Of a stretch of 64,000 nt of DNA, positions 56,501 to 64,000 are shown piece by piece; the stretch's first letter is position 1; every line of letters starts with the position of its first letter. The stretch comes from Latrodectus hesperus. Taxonomy: Eukaryota; Arthropoda; Arachnida; Araneae; Theridiidae. The notes under the pieces were generated by a model. The model was not told where the DNA came from, made no database searches, and saw only the letters and a program-made list of their open reading frames with translations. The stretch lies in assembly GCA_037975125.1 (NCBI GenBank), contig CM075853.1, positions 70,968,109-71,032,108 on the forward strand. The letters are read 5' to 3'. The translations under genes were made by a program, and so were the position numbers.

Positions 56501-58037
56501 TTTTAATTACTTTAAAGGGATTTTAAATTTTTATTTTAAAAACTTAAGAACTATGAGAATTAATTAAGTATAAGGGAATGATTTGTCGTTTTTATTATGA
56601 GCAATTTTATGTATTGTCGATACTTAGCAAAAATTCTAATCTAAATAAATCCGCTTTAAGCAGTAAAATCAGTAAATGCCTTATGCATATTTTTTTTGCA
56701 TATCATTCAGTGTTTTTAAAGTTTATAAAACTGTAAACTTAAGAAAATTGTATAGTTAAAAAGTTATATGAGAGTTTTGAAAAGATAATAATGCAATGAA
56801 TGGGAAAAAATGCATGAAGCGTTTGTAAGAGCAGTAATGTGTCGAACTTGGCAAAGATGGACTGCAAAATTTCGTGTTTAAATATTTCTTTGAAAAAGGA
56901 ACTATTATCAAAAAGGATATTAGCATCTTGACGAAGTGATACACGAGGTATAATCAAAATAAATCCTACATTAACTTCATCAGAAATGGATTTCAAGTTT
57001 AAAAATCCAAACTAATTTGAGATTTATTTTTTGTTTTTTAATGTAAGAGAAAATTCTTCTTTAGAAAAAAAAGATAGAAACTTCCCTTGCACACAATAAT
57101 TATAATTTAAATTCATATTTGCTTATACAGGATTTTTTAATCAGAATATTATAGTATAAAGATTTAAATACAATTTAAGTTGAATATAATACTATTATTT
57201 AAAATTCAATATCAGTTATAATTTATAGTTAATTTATTTTTACTTTATTAAGATTTAATTTACTTTTATGATTTGAATTCAAATATATATTCTTTGTGTA
57301 AAAAAACTTTTTTTGCACAAAAATGATAAAAAAAATTATTTAACATTATTATTTTACTATTTATAATTATATTGAATCACAAAATATTTATTAGAATAAA
57401 AATTATAGGATATCTTATTTTTGTTGTTTCAAAATTCAAATTTTGCTGAGCTAAATATGGCAATTCGCATTTACGTAAGAATCTTATAAACAGGAATTTA
57501 AGTATTTCGAAATTCAGTGTGGATTGCTTAAATTAATATACACTTCTTTATCACTGAACTTTACGATCGCCTTTGTTCATTCGTAAAATAACTACTCATA
57601 AAAATATGTGTTCCAGAAAAAATCTCTTATTTCAGCTACTATACATATTTATCTATAAAAATACCAAACTGTTTATTGACAGTCTTGTAATAACCAGAGA
57701 AAAATATATTAAAAGAACTGAATATTCTTGCACATATGAGCATGAAATGTATCAAACTTGATGCCAAAATAAAACTTTAAAATGTAAATTTTGCAGTAAA
57801 TTACGCTTTATTTTTTTCACCTGAATTATTAATTAACTGATAAATTATATCGGTTTGAAGAAAAACTTAGTTCTGATGTATATATTATTACACATTTACT
57901 GTACAGAAGAGGCATTTGATTCATTTCCCTACAGTGTTTTTCCTATTGTTTCCATAAGCAAATACCGACTATTTACAGTGTAAATTATTTAAACAATTTT
58001 AAATACAGACTGACATTAATAGTTTTAGCCTAAAATA
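47515..58037. other. Long AT-rich region, no supported gene
   Basis: More than 10 kb with only short chance frames. The stretch 56740-57000 is a little GC-richer and open on the minus strand (85 codons), but I recognise nothing in it. A direct repeat (acaatttaagatgaatag) occurs near 56283 and 56333. Confidence 0.5.
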
Positions 58038-58039
58038 TA

Positions 58040-58315
58040 CAGGGTGATTATAAAAAAACTTTGCCAACATCTGCACTTCTAGCGTCCATTCTATTTAACC
58101 GATCAAGATGATACTTCAAATATAGTTCTTTTGAGATATGCGCTCGAGATTCTGTGAATGGCAACACAGTGGCCCTCGCGGTTACAATTATAGTGACAGA
58201 AACTCGAAATTTTCGAATGGCAACGCCTACTTTTTACCATCGCAAAATGTTCAGCACATGCGAAAACCCTAAATAGCGTAGAAACGGTACCGATATGTCC
58301 GAAAACCGACGTGTT
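58040..58315 (+). repeat. Left TIR of DD41D element (276 bp)
   Basis: It matches the reverse complement of 59696-59971 with about ten substitutions and no indel. Similarity ends sharply after a GACGTGTT motif. Confidence 0.95.
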
Positions 58316-58423
58316 ATACACATACAAACAGTTCTTCAAGGCGCACGGAGGAATAATGCATACGACAGTGACAAGACACTGCTCAATGATGAGAACACAT
58401 AGAGAAAAAAATCTTAATTAATT

Positions 58424-59503
58424 TCAAACATTTTCCACATGAGTACCATCACAGTCAATTACGCATTGCATGCGGGAGACGGTGGACAATGTCGCTGCAC
58501 GCAACATGGCACGAGGGATGTTTCCAATCTCACGCCGTATAGAATCCTTTAAGTCCGACAATGTTTGAGGATTGCACAGATAAACTCTGGATTTGAGATA
58601 GCCCCAAAACCAGAAATCCATAGGCGTCAGATCTGGGGATCGCGCAGGCCACGGAAAAGGATAATAGCGTGAGATGATGCGATCACCAAAATGCTGATCC
58701 AGGAGCCTTTTAACTGACCTCGCTATATGTGGAGGTGCGCCATCTTGCATCCAAACAATGTCATTGAGTGCATTCAGCTGACGCAACTCCGGTAAGACAT
58801 AATTTTTCAGCATCGCTGCATACCGAGGGCCCGTTACAGAACATGTTGCAGGGCCAGTCGGGGTCGTTTCCTCAAAGAAGAACGGGCCCAGAACAAATGT
58901 AGCTGTAATGCCGCACCACGCAGTCACTTTGGCGTCAAATAATGGTACTGGCGCCACAGCATGAGGATTCGTCTCTTCCCAGTGTACACAATTCTTTGTG
59001 TTAATGCTGCCATTTAAGGTGAAATGCGCCTCGTCCGTCCATAGTATGCGAAGTGGCCAGTCGTTATCCGCATCATATCGTAACAAAAATGCATTTGCGA
59101 AGTCCAGACGTTGTTGTGGGTCACCCGGCTCCAACATCTGGACGCGCTGGAACCGATAGGGAAACATGTGAAGTACCGAGCGCAAGAGCTTGCGGACCGT
59201 TGAGTTCGGAATATCCAACACGCGCGCTATGCCTTTTGCGGTTTCTGTGTGTCCTGCAGTCACTGTATGTTGCACTTCCATGACAACGTCCTCAGAAACA
59301 GTTGGCCGTACGGAATGCTGTTTGTCACAGGTGCAGCCTGTATCTTCGAATTTCCGCACTAAATCACGCAGAGCTTGCAGAGTACATGGGCCGCGTCGTT
59401 GTCGATGATTGCGGCGATACACACGCAAGACTTCCGCAGCGTTCATCCCATTTTGGTAATAGAGTTTGATCAATTCACCGCGAACTTTCCTAGGAAGACT
59501 CAT
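58424..59503 (-). CDS. DD41D Tc1/mariner-superfamily transposase, intact (359 aa)
   Basis: Predicted DDE/D transposase that would bind the TIRs and cut and paste the element at TA. Residues about 5-60 resemble the DUF4817 helix-turn-helix (LIKLYYQNGMNAAEVLRVYR), followed by a second HTH (about 68-110, with AKGIARVLDIPNSTVRKLL). Catalytic acids: Asp157 in WTDEAHF, Asp254 in WMQDGAPPH and Asp296 in PDLTPMDFWFWGYLK. There are 41 residues between the last two, hence DD41D. The ATG at 59503 gives a complete N-terminal HTH, and the length is normal for the superfamily. The TGA is at 58424-58426. There is no internal stop or frameshift. It lies entirely between the TIRs, about 110 bp from the left one and 190 bp from the right one. 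Codon use is GC-richer than in the other elements here. Confidence 0.95.
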   Translation of the reverse strand: MSLPRKVRGELIKLYYQNGMNAAEVLRVYRRNHRQRRGPCTLQALRDLVRKFEDTGCTCDKQHSVRPTVSEDVVMEVQHTVTAGHTETAKGIARVLDIPNSTVRKLLRSVLHMFPYRFQRVQMLEPGDPQQRLDFANAFLLRYDADNDWPLRILWTDEAHFTLNGSINTKNCVHWEETNPHAVAPVPLFDAKVTAWCGITATFVLGPFFFEETTPTGPATCSVTGPRYAAMLKNYVLPELRQLNALNDIVWMQDGAPPHIARSVKRLLDQHFGDRIISRYYPFPWPARSPDLTPMDFWFWGYLKSRVYLCNPQTLSDLKDSIRREIGNIPRAMLRAATLSTVSRMQCVIDCDGTHVENV

Positions 59504-59695
59504 ATCGTCGGCATGTGCGAGTTCCCGAATGACGACTTCGCATACCCGCTTGGTATTTTATAGGTTTCCTACGCTGAATATCTGGCGACCGGCGATCTGT
59601 GATTGGTTTCTTGACTCTGTCACATGCAAATTTATTGCGTGCGCCCAGATCGTGTTTTATTGGCCGGTTTTCAGAACTCTTTTTTGTGTTTGCAG

Positions 59696-59971
59696 AACAC
59701 GTCCGTTTTTAGACATATCGGTACCGTTTCAACGCTATTTAGGGTTTTCGCATGTGTTGAACATTTTGCGATGGTAAAAAGTAGATGTTGCCATTCGAAA
59801 ATTTCGAGTTTCTGTCACTATAACTGTAACCGCGAGGGCCACTGTGTTGCCATTCACAGAATCTCGAGCGCATATCTCAAAAGAACTATATTTGAAATAT
59901 CATCTTGATCGGTTAAATAGAATGGATGCTAGAAGTGCAGATGTTGGCAAAGTTTTTTTATAATCACCCTG
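59696..59971 (-). repeat. Right TIR of DD41D element (276 bp)
   Basis: Inverted partner of 58040-58315. Outer end TAATCACCCTG, then TA. Confidence 0.95.
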
Positions 59972-60043
59972 TAAATTTTTTATTGATTTCTTATTTCTTG
60001 TAATAATAATTCAAAATTAAAATCAAATTAATCTTTATACATA

Positions 60044-60076
60044 CAGAGGGTATTAACACATTTTTTGAACGATTTC
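60044..60076 (+). repeat. Left TIR of decayed DD41D element
   Basis: Begins CAGAGGGTATTAACACAT. Pairs with 61311-61343 with four mismatches in 33. Confidence 0.85.
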
Positions 60077-60163
60077 GGGGCCGTTTAATTAATGTTTAAA
60101 ATGTTAAGACTATTTTTTTTAAGTATTGGATCTGATAGCTTTTTTCTGGACTATAAGTCTACA

Positions 60164-61195
60164 TCATGATTTCCATGATATATGAGCTTTTCGTAAAATT
60201 TCCAGGGGTATTGCTTTCCATTCCTCTTCCGCTACTTTCCAGAGTCCATCCCTCGTGGTGGGTTTGCGTTTAGAAAGAGCTCTTTTTAACAGACCAAAGG
60301 CACAATAGTGCATAGGTGAAACCTCAGGGGACTTCACAGGAACATGTTGAAAAGGTATATATGCAATACCTGTATTAGTCTTCATTTTTTCAAGGAATGC
60401 AGTGGTAGCTTTTGAAGTATAACTTGCAGCTTTGTCTTGTTGATGTTTCACTCTTTGAAAGTCTTTGGGATAAAGAAGTGTAATTTTTTCTGTAAATATT
60501 GGTCGTAAAACCTTCTCCTGATAATATGATGAGTTGATTTTAACATTTTTTCTTCTCTTTCTACTTTTAATTTCCCATTGTAGGAGAAACCTGCGACTAT
60601 CATAAACCCCTTACTGAAACTTTCTTTACATTGACGAACCAGGTTTGTACATTTTTTTCTCCTCGTTGCATTTAGTAAATAGACCTTTTTTTGTTGCAGC
60701 CCTTTAGGTAAACCCATGCTTCATCAAGGGTCACAATGTATTACCATTTATCTCCTGCTAAATGGTTTTCATACAGGATTCTACAAAATATTTTGAGTTG
60801 AGCCACATGTCTCGGCAAAAGCTGGTGAACATTATGTTTTTTAGCCTTTTTAAGTTGTAAATCTTGATTTATTATTTTATTTATTGTTAATACAGATATA
60901 TCAAAAGACTTTACAATTGATTTTTGTGTTGATGGATGTTCTCTTGTTAACAGCGAATTCACTTTAGGAAAATCTGAAACAGTAAGTACTTTTTTAGGAT
61001 ATTCGTTTGGAGTCTTCTTTCCATGTAGAAATAATGATTGACAGTTCTTACCTGTCCGATTAATAATGTTGCTTATTTTGCACTTAGAAATTTTAATACC
61101 ATGCATTTCACAATGTTTTTGAATCCTGGAATAAGAATATTTCTCTTCGGAAAGCGCAAAAACATACCCCTCAATCCACAGCTTGTTTACATGCT
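60164..61195 (-). pseudogene. DD41D transposase pseudogene
   Basis: Reading on the minus strand, an N-terminal HTH starts near 61195 (EGYVFALSEEKYSYSRIQKH) and continues through an ATG at 61106 (MHGIKISKCKISNIINRTGK). It then runs to a stop just after AGDKW (near 60741). TLDEAWVY carries the first catalytic Asp (about 60720), and CKESFSKGFMIVAGFSYNGK follows in a shifted frame. QQDKAASYT keeps the second Asp (codon 60434-60436). KSPEVSPMHYCAFGLLKRAL shows the third catalytic Asp replaced by His (codon 60308-60310). Spacing between the second and third positions is again 41. At least two frame changes and several stops make it inactive. Confidence 0.88.
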
Positions 61196-61310
61196 ACATT
61201 TTGAAAGAACAATAAATTTAAAAGTAGCAGACGATATTTCTCATTTCAAATAATAAGCTGTTGCCAAAATGTTTTTATTTCAAAACATTTACTTTTTAAA
61301 ATTCTTAATT

Positions 61311-61331
61311 GAAATTGCTCAAAAAATGTGT

Positions 61332-61343
<12 letters not shown>
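61311..61343 (-). repeat. Right TIR of decayed DD41D element
   Basis: Reverse complement begins CACAGGATATTAACACAT. The outer end joins the (TA)n tract directly. Confidence 0.85.
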
Positions 61344-62262
<919 letters not shown>

Positions 62263-62264
62263 TA

Positions 62265-62463
62265 CAGTCTGAGTAAAATCTTTAAAGTCAGTAGACGTTT
62301 TTGAGAAAATGGAAAAATTTAAACTGAGGAATAAAAGACCATTTGTTTGATAATTATAGAGCTTAAATAAAAGTAGAAAAATTAATTTGGAAATATTTTA
62401 TTATTAGAAAATATTACAGAACACACAGATGAATATTTGAGCCTGAGTAAAAACTTTAAGGCC
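62265..62463 (+). repeat. Left IR/DR terminus of Tc1 element
   Basis: Outer repeat at 62265-62289 and inner repeat at 62441-62463, in direct orientation to each other. Confidence 0.8.
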
Positions 62464-62510
62464 AACATAGAAAATAGCATATAAAAAATTACAAAATCTT
62501 AAAAGGTTTT

Positions 62511-63491
62511 TTAGGAGCCATTTCTTCAAATTACTTCAAATATTCTTGTTTTCATGGATGAAACGAGTTTTTGGCAAAGGGCTTGGTCAGTTTTATACTA
62601 TTCATCTTCGATAGTAGACTTCAGCTCTGTTGTTGATGTAAAATGTCTCCCATTTGCATAATCTCTTCTGGCTAAGTCAACCCAAATGTTCTCGATTGGG
62701 ATCTTGATTGAGGTGATCTAGCTAGTTATTTCACAGTTTGAACATTGTTGACTTGGAACCAATTTTTGTGCTGTTACTCGAATGGATCAATGCATTGTCT
62801 TGCTGATAATATCAATTTTCTCTAGCATGACATTCAGCATTTGGCAAAAGATGATTTATTAGGACATTTTGGTATCCTTTTGAATTCATTCTACCTGAAA
62901 CAAATGCAATTGAACCCCCACCATTGTAAGCAGAACATCTCCAAGTCATGACAGACCCTCTACCTAATTGGCGCTTGGAGAATCTTTCTTTTTCATTTCT
63001 TATATCATGTCAGTAGAAATTAACCATCTGGTCCATCAAAATTCCATTTTTTATTCTTCAGAAAAATTAATTTCTATCCATTGGTTGTCCCAGGTCACGA
63101 CTTTCTGGCCAAAGTTCAAACGCTTTATTTTGTGTCTCTGCAGTAACTGAGGCTTAGTAATTTTGTTGTATAAGTGTACCTTCCATACCTTCTATTTGTG
63201 TTATAAATCGTTTTTTGACAAACTTTTAAACCTGTCATAGGAATCAGTTTCCTGGTTGAGTACTTTCCAGTAGATGCAAGTTTGCAAACTTTCATCACTC
63301 GAGGACAAAGCTGAAGTTTTCCCCCAGTATTCTTTTTACTATAATTGTCTTTCAATTTAAAAAAAAAAATTGTTGACTACAGTCTTTGATCTTCCTATCT
63401 ATATCGCAATAGCACGATTACTCATTTCTGTTGAAGACAAAGTTTCGATCTGTCCTCTTTCACAATCAGTTAATTTCTTACCCTTCGTCAT
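62511..63491 (-). pseudogene. Tc1-like transposase pseudogene
   Basis: On the minus strand an ATG at 63491 opens MTKGKKLTDCERGQIETLSS, a first HTH interrupted by a stop and a T-rich run. The second HTH lies at 63355-63125 (LCPRVMKVCKLA, GLKVCQKTIYNT). Then come FGQKVVTWDNQW, a degraded FSEE where the first catalytic Asp would be (now Glu), and RGSVMTWRC. FVSGRMNSKGYQNVLINHLL follows, then YYQQDNALIHSS with the second Asp at 62797-62799. IPIENIW retains the catalytic Glu at 62691-62693. VSSMKTRIFEVI is the C-terminal block, and a TAA lies at 62511-62513. Spacing of the last two acids fits DD34E after allowing one frame change. Many stops make it inactive. Confidence 0.88.
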
Positions 63492-63620
63492 CTTCACAAA
63501 GATCACTAATACTTAGAAGAAACGTATGACAAATATGAAAATTGCAGCTTCGTCACAAGCTAGTAGTTGCAATGGTAATTACACGATTATATTATATTTA
63601 TTTTTAAACAATGACTGGTG

Positions 63621-63822
63621 TCCTTAAAGTTTTTACTCAGGCAGAAATATTAACTTTGTAAATAACAACATGTTTCTCATATTTATGTATTTACAAATTA
63701 TGTTTATAGTACATTTATTTCTTATCAGTTAACTTTAATAATTAATATTATTTGAATCCCTTTTATTTCATTTTGCATTTTCACAAAAATTTTTATTGGT
63801 CTTAAAGTTTTTACTCAGACTG
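63621..63822 (-). repeat. Right IR/DR terminus of Tc1 element
   Basis: Inner repeat at 63621-63642 and outer repeat at 63798-63822. The inner repeats of both sides are closer to each other in sequence than to the outer left one, which carries aaaatcttt. Confidence 0.8.
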
Positions 63823-63824
63823 TA

Positions 63825-64000
63825 CTTAAGCATTTTAAGCTTTCAAGTTCAAAATGATACTTAATTTAATCTAAAATATGACAGTTTTCTTTAAAATGTC
63901 TATACTTAGTTGTTTGTCAATTTTCCCTTAGCTAAATTGTTCATGTTCATGAACTTTATTGTTCATGTTTAAATGGTATTTGTCACACTTCACAATAAAA
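63825..64000. other. AT-rich edge of window
   Basis: Nothing recognised. A short direct repeat (ttgttcatgtt) occurs near 63938 and 63959. Confidence 0.5.

Larger units (their letters stand above)
58040..59971 (-). mobile_element. Complete ITm (Tc1/mariner superfamily) DD41D transposon, 1932 bp
   Basis: Flanked by TA (58038-58039 and 59972-59973). It begins CAGGGTGATTATAAAAAAAC and ends in the reverse complement. The terminal inverted repeats are 276 bp each, gap-free, with about ten mismatches. They enclose one intact minus-strand transposase. Much higher GC than the surroundings, an open ORF and well-matched ends point to recent arrival. The long TIRs are unusual for mariner-like elements, which commonly have about 20-40 bp. 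The assignment to the DD41D group (rosa/Visitor-type) rests on counted catalytic spacing. Confidence 0.95.
62265..63822 (-). mobile_element. Tc1-like DD34E element with IR/DR termini, decayed, 1558 bp
   Basis: Flanked by TA (62263-62264 and 63823-63824). Outer ends start CAGTCTGAGTAAAA. Each terminus contains a second, inner copy of the same motif (GCCTGAGTAAAAACTTTAAG) at 62441-62463 and, inverted, at 63621-63642. These lie about 176-180 bp from the outer ends. This symmetric double-repeat terminus is the IR/DR arrangement of Sleeping Beauty-type Tc1 elements. A broken minus-strand transposase lies between. Confidence 0.9.

Noticed and set aside
56739..56996. 85-codon minus-strand frame as a host gene fragment
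   Set aside because: No recognisable motif on either strand, and overlapping frames are equally open.
58103..58339. Minus-strand 78-codon frame and its twin at 59624-59908 on the plus strand
   Set aside because: They are the same sequence read in the two inverted TIR copies. The paired appearance is due to the TIRs.
59053..59777. Plus-strand frames inside the DD41D element
   Set aside because: Shadows of the minus-strand transposase, which has full motif support.

Overview
The window looks like non-coding, repeat-rich DNA from an AT-rich arthropod. The transposon set (gypsy and copia polyproteins, a tRNA-derived SINE, a non-LTR 3' end with a GHL/CPxC C-terminal block, and many Tc1/mariner families) resembles what I know from spiders. 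That taxonomic call is inference from family resemblance. I found no convincing conserved host gene, rRNA or true tRNA gene. Almost all long open frames belong to mobile elements or are translated (TA)n and (CA)n microsatellites.

Layout. 1465-5971: a very young Ty1/copia element with near-identical LTRs and an ATTTT target duplication; its gag-pol frame is broken twice. 7310-8290: a Tc1 transposase relic that has lost all three catalytic acids. 15.3-17.9 kb: two copies of a tRNA-derived SINE, each beside a (TA)n array. 22.27-22.80 kb: a pogo/Tigger-like transposase relic. 23.1-23.6 kb: a large (TA)n array followed by an unclassified GC-richer island. 25794-30248: a very young gypsy-type element (TTAA duplication) with an open gag-protease frame; its pol core is deleted, so the C-terminal GPY/F-like tail is joined directly to the pre-RT linker. 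30.85 kb: a perfect 20-bp hairpin. 33.5 kb: a compound (CA)n(TA)n. 35.8-36.5 kb: a second, different Tc1 relic. 46534-46933: a 5'-truncated non-LTR retrotransposon with an 11-bp target duplication. 47.4 kb: a small minisatellite.

58.0-63.8 kb is a cluster of three ITm-superfamily elements, all with transposase on the minus strand. 58040-59971 is a complete DD41D element with an intact 359-aa transposase, 276-bp TIRs and a TA duplication. 60044-61343 is a decayed second DD41D element with about 33-bp TIRs, ending in a (TA)n palindrome. 62265-63822 is a decayed DD34E Tc1 element with Sleeping Beauty-like double repeats in each terminus.

The elements do not form a pathway. The gypsy copy would need RT and integrase in trans. 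The 58-kb element is the only one here that looks able to make an intact transposase, so it is the one candidate for autonomous movement. The remaining sequence, about three quarters of the window, is AT-rich DNA in which I see no supported gene.
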